Assembly: GCA_003156495.1 (NCBI GenBank)
Contig: PMHC01000237.1
Location: forward strand, 644-9,886
Direction of reading: 5' to 3'
Length of the DNA: 9,243 bases
DNA from: Acidobacteriaceae bacterium
Lineage (GTDB): Bacteria > Acidobacteriota > Terriglobia > Terriglobales > Acidobacteriaceae
The notes below the pieces were generated by a model that saw nothing but the letters and a program-made list of their open reading frames with translations, did no database searches and had not been told where the DNA came from. Positions 1 through 6,327 of the stretch are shown piece by piece (position 1 is the first letter of the stretch; every line of letters starts with the position of its first letter). Both the position numbers and the translations under genes were made by a program.

Positions 1-497
1 ATCCGATGGCGGGCAAGGAGCGCGGCGGAGCGGACCTTGCTGACGCGAATCTCTTTCACGGCGCGGCCTGGCTTTTTACCGATGCGCACGATGCGCAACG
101 CACGCCGCGCGGGGGCGAGTTGGTGAAGGAGTGGCGTGAGTGGGTTGTGGCGATGGGCGCAAAGACGATCGAACTGGAGCCGGCGCGCCACGACGAGCTG
201 GTCGCCTGGGTCAGCCATTTGCCGCAGTTTGTGGCCACGGCGCTGAGCGCGATTCTAGAAGAGCAGGTGGGCGGCGCGCCGGAGCTGAAAGACGTTGGCG
301 GCCGGGCATTGCGCGAGATGACGCGCCTTGGTTCGAGTCCCTTCTCAATGTGGCGCGACATTGCGCACACCAATACCGACGCCGTGGAGAAAACGCTTTT
401 GGCGCTCGAAGAGCGGCTGGCGCTGCTGCGCGAAAATCTGCGCACGCCCGAGCTCCGCAATCAGTTCGAAGAAGCTAACCGCTTTCGGCGGGAGTAG
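1..497 (+). CDS. tyrA: Prephenate dehydrogenase, C-terminal part (5' end cut by window edge)
   Basis: Prephenate dehydrogenase oxidatively decarboxylates prephenate to 4-hydroxyphenylpyruvate with NAD(P)+ in cytosolic tyrosine biosynthesis. The reading frame is open from the first base. Bases 1-2 (AT) would complete a CAT His codon, followed by PMAGKERGG, which matches the HPMAG substrate-site motif of TyrA. About 164 residues are visible, covering the all-helical C-terminal dimerisation domain. It contains HDELVAWVSHLPQ (about 189-227; the His and the SHLP are family hallmarks) and REMTRLGSSPFSMWRDI, the equivalent of the usual FRDMTRLA.S.P.MW.DI segment. A charged helical end stops at TAG 495-497. 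The N-terminal NAD-binding Rossmann domain lies outside the window. The ATG at 6-8 is an internal Met, not the start. The permease gene converges on it with a 22-bp gap. The family call is firm; cofactor preference cannot be judged here. Confidence 0.93.
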   Translation, partial: PMAGKERGGADLADANLFHGAAWLFTDAHDAQRTPRGGELVKEWREWVVAMGAKTIELEPARHDELVAWVSHLPQFVATALSAILEEQVGGAPELKDVGGRALREMTRLGSSPFSMWRDIAHTNTDAVEKTLLALEERLALLRENLRTPELRNQFEEANRFRRE

Positions 498-510
498 CGC
501 ACCGCAGCCG

Positions 511-525
511 GCGTAAAAATTACGC
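511..525. terminator. Small inverted repeat between convergent tyrA and permease genes
   Basis: GCGTAA (511-516) and TTACGC (520-525) form a perfect 6-bp stem with an AAA loop. The repeat overlaps the TAA stop of the leftward permease gene (520-522). No clear T-run follows on either strand, so it is at best a weak bidirectional terminator. The convergent location is the only functional support. Confidence 0.3.
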
Positions 526-1953
526 TTCAGTTTCTTTGGTCCGCGCTCCGCGCCAGTAAAGGAACAGGCCGATGAGGATCGAAGCGGCGGTGCCGGCGAC
601 GAGCTTCAATTCGAAGCCCCATTTGCTGGCCGCGTCGCCGGGCGGCACCAGCGAAACCAGAATTCCCAAAAGCACAATCACTATTCCCAGTCCGCCGCAG
701 ATCCAAACGCCCGGAATTCCGCCGGGGACGAGAACGGCGTGGGGATTGGCTTTGCGGTCTGGCCGGCGCGAGAGCTTGATGACGGCCGCGAACATGTAAA
801 GAAACGGAATGAAGTAGAGAATAATTGCCGCGTCGATCAGAAATTGATAAGCGCCGCGCGTGGTCTCGTTGACCTGGCTTAGCAGAAGAATAGCGCCGGA
901 AAGCCCGGCCTGCACCAGGATCGAGATCCAGGGCGTCTTCCAGCGCGGGTGAATTTTGCCGAAGGCCGCGGGCAGATAGCGATCGATGCCGACCTGGAAG
1001 GGAACGCGGGCGATGCCGGCAACAGTCGAGCCGACACCGCCGGCGTTGCCTACAGTGGCGACGAAGGCTGCGATCACGCCTAGAAATCCGAGACGCAGCA
1101 GAACCGCTCCGGCTGAGATGGCTTGAAAGACGCCGCTTTTTGGATCGATGCCCGAAGCCGGCTCAAGTGCCAGCACGGCGAAGGTTCCGGCAATATACAT
1201 CAGAGCGATCAGCGCGCCAGCGCCAAAGACGGCGCGAGGCAGCGTGCGCTGCGGGTCGCGCACCTCTTCGCTCATGGTGGCGACCAGTTCCAGACCGGTA
1301 AAGGCGAAGGCGATCTGCGACCAGAAATTCACCGTGTCCCAATTCCACGTGGGACGCATGGTGGCCCATGTGAAGTGCGTGACCGAGCCGTGGCGCGCGC
1401 AGACGGCGACAGCTACCCCGGCCAAAATCACCAACGGCAGATAGGTGCCGACGCCGCCGGCGTTTTGCAGCCATTTGCCGATGTTCAGGCCGACGATGTT
1501 CATCACGACAGCGACTGCCAGCAGGGCAAGCGAAATCCCGAGCAGAAAAGTGCGGTCTTGCGCTAAAGCCGGGCCGCGCCCCGGCATGATGTAGGCGGCC
1601 ATGGAGGCTGAGGCCAACAGAAGGCCGGGAAAATAGAAGACGGTGTAGATCCAATATGTCCAGCCGGCGATGAAGCCGTGGAAGGGGCCGAAGGCGTCGC
1701 GAGCCCAGGCGTAGAGGCCACCCTCTTTGGGAAAGCGCGAGGAAAGTTCGTTGATGACCAACGCGCCGGGGACGAAGAAAAAAAGCGCGGCCAGCGCCCA
1801 GAGGCTGATCGAGGACGGGCCGTTATGGCCGGCGGCCGCGACCCAACGCGGCCCCAGCACCGTGGCGATATTGAAAAGCAACACGTCCCAAAAGCCCATG
1901 GTCTTGCGCAACTGCGATTGGGAACCGCAAGCATCAGATGAAGAGGTTGTCAT
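520..1953 (-). CDS. APC-superfamily amino-acid permease, 12 TM
   Basis: A 477-aa inner-membrane secondary transporter, the usual size for the APC (amino acid-polyamine-organocation) superfamily. About twelve hydrophobic segments are visible, near residues 22-40, 50-70, 95-120, 135-153, 170-186, 205-224, 242-262, 285-305, 342-360, 372-393, 415-436 and 450-467. Family signatures are FPKEGGLYAW at 74-83 after TM2 and SEEVRDPQRTLPRA at 228-241 after TM6, a typical APC loop. The TM1 region reads ATVLGPRWVAAAG instead of the common GxG(I/V)F pattern, which suggests a subgroup with its own specificity. The ATG at 1951-1953 has a weak AGG about 7 nt upstream. The gene starts 38 bp after the PIN-protein stop on the same strand and could be cotranscribed with it. 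The substrate cannot be assigned; amino acid or amine is an inference from the superfamily. Confidence 0.9.
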   Translation of the reverse strand: MTTSSSDACGSQSQLRKTMGFWDVLLFNIATVLGPRWVAAAGHNGPSSISLWALAALFFFVPGALVINELSSRFPKEGGLYAWARDAFGPFHGFIAGWTYWIYTVFYFPGLLLASASMAAYIMPGRGPALAQDRTFLLGISLALLAVAVVMNIVGLNIGKWLQNAGGVGTYLPLVILAGVAVAVCARHGSVTHFTWATMRPTWNWDTVNFWSQIAFAFTGLELVATMSEEVRDPQRTLPRAVFGAGALIALMYIAGTFAVLALEPASGIDPKSGVFQAISAGAVLLRLGFLGVIAAFVATVGNAGGVGSTVAGIARVPFQVGIDRYLPAAFGKIHPRWKTPWISILVQAGLSGAILLLSQVNETTRGAYQFLIDAAIILYFIPFLYMFAAVIKLSRRPDRKANPHAVLVPGGIPGVWICGGLGIVIVLLGILVSLVPPGDAASKWGFELKLVAGTAASILIGLFLYWRGARTKETEA

Positions 1954-1991
1954 AAAAGCGCCTGGGACGAAAGAAAAGTGCAGAGGCCGGA

Positions 1992-2477
1992 TTACTCGGT
2001 TTCTTTTTCCGGCGTCGGTTCGGGCACTTTCAACTGTGCCGGATCGGTGGCTTCAAAGCCTTCGGCTTTGGCCGCTTCAACCAGAGCAGTGGAGGCGCTG
2101 ACGAAGGTAATTTCTTCGTCCGGATACATTTCGCGTGCCACTAGCGCGGCGCTCAACTGTAACGCGTCGAGCCAGCGCAGTGTGGTGTGGTCTAGCAATT
2201 GCTTCGTCGCCTCTAGAACACCGGGGTTCAGCGGCAATTGCACCAGGCGAGCGGCTTCGGCGCGGAGAAGATCGAGCGCGGCGGCAGCGGCTTCTGGCGT
2301 AATCTGCCCGCCCCGTTCGCGCCGGCGTATCGCGGCATAAATCTCCAGCGGCGTCGCCGCCGAAATCAGTTTGCGGTTATCCTCGATGCTCTCCATCAGC
2401 CGAATCAGAGCATCCGTATCCGGCTCACGTACAAACAGCTTGGCGAAGGCCGTAGCCTCAAAAAAATAAAAGCTCAC
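1992..2477 (-). CDS. PIN-domain (VapC-like) putative ribonuclease, candidate toxin
   Basis: A 161-aa protein with the layout of a type II toxin-antitoxin PIN nuclease, the Mg2+-dependent ribonuclease fold of VapC. The N-terminus SFYFFEATAFAKLFVREP aligns with the usual YxDTSALVKLYxxEP, with E7 in place of the first catalytic Asp. E45 in PLEIYAAIRRR and D104 in LRWLDALQLSAAL sit at the second and third acidic positions. FVSASTALVEAAKAEGF (125-141) matches the C-terminal FVTxDxxLxxAAxxEGL block but has S129 where the fourth acid normally lies. A short acidic tail follows. The start is GTG (2475-2477), overlapping the upstream stop as GTGA, so translational coupling is likely. The PIN assignment is strong. 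RNase activity and toxin role are inferred from the family and may be weakened by the S129 substitution. Confidence 0.85.
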   Translation of the reverse strand: MSFYFFEATAFAKLFVREPDTDALIRLMESIEDNRKLISAATPLEIYAAIRRRERGGQITPEAAAAALDLLRAEAARLVQLPLNPGVLEATKQLLDHTTLRWLDALQLSAALVAREMYPDEEITFVSASTALVEAAKAEGFEATDPAQLKVPEPTPEKETE

Positions 2478-3172
2478 TCTTCCTCCCGTCCTTCTTCGAT
2501 GGCCGCCGAAACCGAATCGCCCTGGGTTTCAACGGGCTGGAAGCGCTGTGCTTCCTCGGGAATCCCAGCCTCGGCGCGGTTGAGCCGGATGGTGGTGGTG
2601 GGATATGCCGGGGTTTTGGGGTTGGCGATCTTGCTCGTCAGCACGACGCCGCGCTGGATAGCTTCGGCCAGCACCGTCTGCCGTGTGTCCGGATGCTGAT
2701 TCCAGCGATAGGCTTTGCGCGGCAAAAAAGAGTCGCGGAACCATTTGAGCGCGATAAAGGCATGGCCTCCGCGCTCGGCCTCGGCCAGGGCAGTGCATAG
2801 CTCCTTGACGTGCGTGTCCATATCGGCCGGCAGCACGATTTCCGCTTCTTCGTCTTCCTCTTCGGTTACGTGCGCGCTCCGGTGCGTGGCCGGCTCCCCG
2901 CCTTCGATGTGCTCGAAATAGATGCGTACCTCGTCGTCTTCCGGCGACCAGTCATCCGCCGAAGCGTCGCGGCGCTTGCTGCGACCATTTTCACTGCATA
3001 GCTCTACGATGGCCTGATAGCCTTGCGGCGCTAAAAACTTGAGCGCTCTCGCCAGGCCAGGATCTCGCGAGTACGCCAGTTCGTTCAGCGCTCCTTCGAT
3101 GATTTCCTCGGCTTCCGGTATACTCAGACCAATATTTTCTACACTGCCCTGAGCAGCTCTTTTTGCTCTCAT
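2474..3172 (-). CDS. Unrecognised 232-aa protein upstream of PIN gene; candidate antitoxin
   Basis: I do not recognise this family. The protein is acidic, with no signal peptide or membrane segment. Residues 15-58 look helical (IPEAEEIIEGALNELAY, then ARALKFLAPQGYQAIVELC). Residues 61-115 are charged and low in complexity, including EEEDEEAE at 104-111, and are probably a linker. Residues 118-200 form a second compact block with AFIALKWFRDSFLP (138-151), then RQTVLAEAIQRGVVLTSKI (164-182) and PTTTIRLNR (191-199). That helix-helix-strand order would suit a small winged-helix-like domain, but this is inference. The C-terminal tail is again acidic. ATG at 3170-3172 has a good GGGAG Shine-Dalgarno 5 nt upstream. 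The stop overlaps the PIN start by 4 nt, so the pair is almost certainly one operon. Upstream gene plus PIN nuclease is the usual antitoxin-toxin order, but 232 aa is far longer than typical VapB (about 70-100 aa). Confidence 0.8.
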   Translation of the reverse strand: MRAKRAAQGSVENIGLSIPEAEEIIEGALNELAYSRDPGLARALKFLAPQGYQAIVELCSENGRSKRRDASADDWSPEDDEVRIYFEHIEGGEPATHRSAHVTEEEDEEAEIVLPADMDTHVKELCTALAEAERGGHAFIALKWFRDSFLPRKAYRWNQHPDTRQTVLAEAIQRGVVLTSKIANPKTPAYPTTTIRLNRAEAGIPEEAQRFQPVETQGDSVSAAIEEGREEE

Positions 3173-3229
3173 ATTTTCTCCCTATACCTCGCTAGCAGCC
3201 GCAGAAACAGCAGCTTTGCGGGCCGATTA

Positions 3230-3240
3230 ATGTAATACAT
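3230..3240. promoter_or_regulatory. 11-bp palindrome ATGTAATACAT, candidate operator
   Basis: ATGTA-A-TACAT is a perfect inverted repeat about one central base, 58-68 bp upstream of the start of the 232-aa gene. It lies between two GGCC tetranucleotides (3221-3224 and 3241-3244). Toxin-antitoxin operons are commonly autorepressed through short AT-rich palindromes in this position. The symmetry is seen directly; the operator role is inferred. Confidence 0.4.
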
Positions 3241-3261
3241 GGCCCAAAACTGCCCTACGCC

Positions 3262-3279
3262 TGATCGGTCGGCCGATCA
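3262..3279. promoter_or_regulatory. Inverted repeat TGATCGG-N4-CCGATCA, candidate operator
   Basis: Seven-base perfect arms, TGATCGG (3262-3268) and CCGATCA (3273-3279), flank the 4-nt spacer TCGG. The repeat lies 90 bp upstream of the leftward 232-aa gene and 376 bp upstream of the rightward gene. With no following T-run it is not an obvious terminator. A dimeric repressor site is the simplest reading; a hairpin in a leader RNA is the alternative. Confidence 0.4.
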
Positions 3280-3423
3280 TGATGCAATTCACTTTCAAAA
3301 TGCCAGCGACGGGAAAGACAAGTAATATTTTCAATTCTTCGCGATAAATACAATATCGACGGGTATTGCCTCATTTCGATGTTGTACCCTTTTGTTCTTA
3401 CTACTTATCTTAATCTCGGCATA

Positions 3424-3468
3424 GCCTTCAGCGTTTAACTCGTCTTTTCGGGGTTTCATCGCTGCGGC
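3424..3468. other. Possible structured RNA element / nested stem-loop
   Basis: Nested complementarity is visible: GCC (3424-3426) with GGC (3466-3468); CAGCG (3429-3433) with CGCTG (3460-3464); and AACTCG (3437-3442) with CGGGGTT (3449-3455), using one G-U pair and one bulged G, around a TCTTTT loop. A 45-nt nested stem in AT-rich intergenic DNA could be part of a leader or small RNA. No promoter or terminator was tied to it, and it matches no RNA family I know. Confidence 0.22.
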
Positions 3469-3642
3469 AGACATCTCGTTTATTCCAACGGATTACCCAA
3501 GGCATTCATCTTTTGAAACTACCGCTTAAAAATTTTAACGCAAACTTAGTATCCTGTAATATCCCGGTGTCAAGCATTTTGATAATTTCCCGTGGGATTC
3601 TACCCGTCACATTCTAGTGGTTACCTTTGGCGCTAAAGCCCG

Positions 3643-3656
3643 TAATATATATATAT
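3643..3656 (+). promoter_or_regulatory. (AT)6 tract and possible -10 box abutting the start codon
   Basis: TAATAT (3643-3648) resembles a -10 hexamer and lies within TAA(TA)n. The (AT)6 repeat at 3645-3656 runs directly into the ATG at 3655-3657. No Shine-Dalgarno sequence precedes the start. If TAATAT is the -10, transcription would begin at about the A of the ATG and give a leaderless mRNA. The matching -35 is weak (TTACCT at 3621-3626, 16-bp spacer). Confidence 0.35.
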
Positions 3657-6282
3657 GCGCCGCAATTTGCCGTTTTTGCTTATCTTTTGCCTTGTTCTTG
3701 GAAGTTCTCTTTCGCTGCGCGCCGATAGCGAGCCCTTCGATCTAACCGGTCCGAAGATCGATGTGCACGTTAAGCGTGGCAGTGTAACGTTGCCAATTTC
3801 TCAAACGCCGAACCTGCTGGCCGGCGACCGGCTTTGGATTCATCCCGATCTGCCGGAAAACCAAGCTGCCCATTTTGTCCTGGTGGTAGCTTTTCTGCGT
3901 GGGTCCACTAACCCACCGCCGCCGGATTGGTTTACGCGGGTGGAAACCTGGAGCCGCACGGCCCGTAACGAAGGCGTCTTTATCACCGTGCCCGAAGGCG
4001 CGCAGCAGGCGGTGCTATTTTTAGCGCCGGAGACGGGGGGCGACTTTAAAACCCTGCGTGCGGCGGTGCGTGGCCGGCCCGGTACTTTTGTGCGCGCCAC
4101 ACAAGATCTGCAGGCGGCCAGTTGGGAGCGGATAAGGTTGGAAGCCTATCTGGCGGACGTTAAGATCAGCTCGCAGTACGACCCTGCCGAGCTGAAAACG
4201 CGCACGGAGATGGCGGCCCGCAGCTTGGGCATCAAAATCAATGAAAGCTGCTTTCAAAAGCCAACCGACCAGCAGGCGGCCTGCCTGTCGCAGATCTCCG
4301 AAGGCATGGTGCTCGACGATACGGGTTCGGCATCGGTTGTCAGCCAACTGACCAGCGGGGACACGATGGATCTGATGAACAGAATCAGTTCCACCTCCGT
4401 GGGCGGCAACGGCAGTTACAGCGTCTATATCGGCGCTATCGTCGATACGGTCAGGATACTTTCTTCGCTGCACACGGCGCACTTTCAGTACATTCCCGCG
4501 CTGGCGCTGCCGAAGACCGACACGCTAAATTTGCGGCTGAATATGGCGCCCTCATTCCGCGATCCGAAATCGGTGGTTGTGGTGGCGTTACCGCCCGTCG
4601 GTCCCGTGCGCCCGGAGCCGTTGCATCCGGTCAATCCCGCCGATAGCTTCTGCGCGCCCAAACCGGGATTAGTGCTTTCCGCCGAAGGCGCGCCGCTGGT
4701 TTTCGCTACGCAGTATGCGCACGATCTTGTTCTTCACTTCGAACCCAACGCCGAAACGCATGGGCCGGCGCTAGACCTGCCCTTGGTCGCCAATTCATCG
4801 AAGGGCGGCTTGGTTCCCACGCAGCCGATTCCCACGCTGCCGGGCGGCGAATTAACCGGCGTGGTGCGCGGCAAGTGGGGCTTCGATCATTGGGAAGGAC
4901 CGCATTTCCGGCTGGTTTCTCCGGTGTCGGGCAAATGGACGCTTGCCGCCGCCGATCGCACGGCGCTGGTGGTGGGCCGCGACGACCTGTTGCACATTGA
5001 AGGGCAAAATACGGCCTGCGTGGAAAAAATCGAAGCGCAAACCGCCGCGCATCAAATGCTGCATTTAACCTGGAAATCGCCCAAACCCGGCGCGCTAGAG
5101 CTCACTGTTCCGCTTAAGGACGCAACGCCGGGGCCGGTGGAGATCTCGATCTCGCAGTTCGCGCTGGCCAAACCGGACCAGCTCACGATCGTTGCCTATG
5201 AGGAGGCCGCTTCGCTGCGCCGGCTGACGCTTCACGTCGGCGATAAGACGGCTTTGCTGCAGGGCACACGGCTCGACCAAGTTGCCGGCGCGAAGATCGA
5301 TGGCATTGCTCTAACGCCCGCGGTTCTGAATCGCGTCGATAACTTCGATCAGTTGTTGATGAACGCCACGACGTCGACGGCCAGTCTCGCCTCCGGCAAA
5401 TCCTATGAGGCGCGCGTGGAATTAAAAGATGGGCGCGTGCTGAAGACGCCTGTTTCCATCGATCCGCCCCGGCCCCAGATCTCGCTGCTCAACGCCGGGG
5501 TGCAAAACGATGCCGCCGCTTCGCCGTCTCCCGTGCAGCTAGGCAATACGAAGGACTTCCCCGTCGACAGCCAACTGGTTTTCTTCCTCAAGTCCGAGCA
5601 GCCGTCGAACTTTCCCCGCGACGAAAAAGTCGAAGTGGCGGCGGAAGATTCCGGCTTTCACACCACGCTGGCGGTGAGCGACGGCAGTCTCATGCTTGAA
5701 GATGCGCACACCGCCGTAGGCCGCTTTAAGCCCCTGGTGCGCTTCGGTTCTTCGGCCTTCGGCTCGCTGCGGCTGCGGGCCATCGCCGCCGACGGCGCAA
5801 CCGGCGATTGGCTGCCTTTGGGGATGCTGGTGCGCTTTCCCAGCTTCAAGCAGTTGCGCTGCCCCAAGCTGGCCAATAAGCCTTGCCAGTTGATCGGCGC
5901 CGACCTGTTTTTTGCCGCGTCTTTTGCCGCCACGCCGGCCTTCGACAATCCCATCGAGGTTCCGGCGCAGTTTACCGGAACGCAGTTACTCGTTCCCCAT
6001 CCGGCAAACGGCACGCTTTATCTCAAACTGCGCGACGATCCCGAGACCGTGCATACGCTTACGTTGCCGGTCACGCCGCTGCTTCCTGCCATTGTTCCGG
6101 CGGGCAAGTCCTCTTCTGAGGTCGGTCAGCCTGGAGCACCTTCGGGTGAAAGCGCTTCGGATCAGCATGACGAGAAAGCGGAGACCACTGCCGCAGCCAC
6201 GGCCGCTGCTGCGGTGGATGCTACCCGGGAAGAGGCGAAACAGGGTGCAAACACAACTCCGCCTAGCCCGAATCAAAAATAA
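3655..6282 (+). CDS. Large exported protein of unknown function (875 aa)
   Basis: I do not recognise the family. An N-terminal signal peptide is clear: MRR, a hydrophobic core (LPFLLIFCLVLGSSLSL), then a likely signal peptidase I cut after LRA (A23|D24). Cys12 is not in a lipobox. The mature protein begins with a strand-rich block (about 30-165), then a helical segment (about 175-275) with Cys199 and Cys210 close enough to form a disulfide. A proline-rich linker (about 312-330) leads into several hundred residues of alternating short strands, including GKWGFDHWEGPHF near 405-417, that look like stacked beta-sandwich domains. Residues 819-875 are a Ser/Ala/Glu-rich low-complexity tail (TTAAATAAAAVDA). 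There is no C-terminal TM helix or sorting signal. ATG at 3655 is the first possible start because an in-frame TAA lies at 3643-3645. A periplasmic or surface location is inferred. No catalytic motif was seen. Confidence 0.88.
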   Translation: MRRNLPFLLIFCLVLGSSLSLRADSEPFDLTGPKIDVHVKRGSVTLPISQTPNLLAGDRLWIHPDLPENQAAHFVLVVAFLRGSTNPPPPDWFTRVETWSRTARNEGVFITVPEGAQQAVLFLAPETGGDFKTLRAAVRGRPGTFVRATQDLQAASWERIRLEAYLADVKISSQYDPAELKTRTEMAARSLGIKINESCFQKPTDQQAACLSQISEGMVLDDTGSASVVSQLTSGDTMDLMNRISSTSVGGNGSYSVYIGAIVDTVRILSSLHTAHFQYIPALALPKTDTLNLRLNMAPSFRDPKSVVVVALPPVGPVRPEPLHPVNPADSFCAPKPGLVLSAEGAPLVFATQYAHDLVLHFEPNAETHGPALDLPLVANSSKGGLVPTQPIPTLPGGELTGVVRGKWGFDHWEGPHFRLVSPVSGKWTLAAADRTALVVGRDDLLHIEGQNTACVEKIEAQTAAHQMLHLTWKSPKPGALELTVPLKDATPGPVEISISQFALAKPDQLTIVAYEEAASLRRLTLHVGDKTALLQGTRLDQVAGAKIDGIALTPAVLNRVDNFDQLLMNATTSTASLASGKSYEARVELKDGRVLKTPVSIDPPRPQISLLNAGVQNDAAASPSPVQLGNTKDFPVDSQLVFFLKSEQPSNFPRDEKVEVAAEDSGFHTTLAVSDGSLMLEDAHTAVGRFKPLVRFGSSAFGSLRLRAIAADGATGDWLPLGMLVRFPSFKQLRCPKLANKPCQLIGADLFFAASFAATPAFDNPIEVPAQFTGTQLLVPHPANGTLYLKLRDDPETVHTLTLPVTPLLPAIVPAGKSSSEVGQPGAPSGESASDQHDEKAETTAAATAAAAVDATREEAKQGANTTPPSPNQK

Positions 6283-6300
6283 GGTTCGCGGCTAGGCGGG
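6258..6300. terminator. Long hairpin spanning the stop codon, between convergent genes
   Basis: CCGCCTAGCC (6259-6268) pairs perfectly with GGCTAGGCGG (6290-6299). The stem continues inward as CGAATC (6269-6274) with GGTTCG (6283-6288, one G-U) past a single bulged C at 6289. The 8-nt loop is AAAAATAA, which contains the TAA stop (6280-6282) of the 875-aa gene. The location between that gene and the convergent ferredoxin gene suits a bidirectional terminator. Neither side has a strong T-run, so intrinsic termination is uncertain. An RNA 3'-end stabilising hairpin is the alternative. Confidence 0.6.
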
Positions 6301-6327
6301 AATTGATAAGAATATGGGCGCTCTCGA

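Larger units (their letters stand above)
3173..3654. other. AT-rich divergent intergenic region (482 bp)
   Basis: The region separates the leftward PIN operon from the rightward 875-aa gene. Sampled 60-base lines (3301-3360, 3481-3540) are about 35-38% G+C, against about 60% in neighbouring genes. No convincing ORF was found on either strand. It holds two short palindromes near the PIN operon, a possible stem-loop at 3424-3468 and an (AT)6 tract at its right end, each listed separately. Promoters for both divergent units must lie here or nearby, but no convincing -35/-10 pair was identified for the leftward operon. Confidence 0.7.

Noticed and set aside
56..460. Open frame on the minus strand within tyrA
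   Set aside because: Antisense shadow of a GC-rich gene; Ser/Arg-rich composition and no motif.
1163..1654. Open frame on the minus strand within the permease gene, different phase
   Set aside because: Arg/His-rich out-of-frame translation of the permease; the permease frame carries all APC signatures.
3379..3438. 19-codon hydrophobic mini-ORF (MLYPFVLTTYLNLGIAFSV) in the AT-rich region, considered as a type I toxin peptide
   Set aside because: No Shine-Dalgarno, no recognisable promoter or antisense RNA, and short enough to be chance in AT-rich DNA.
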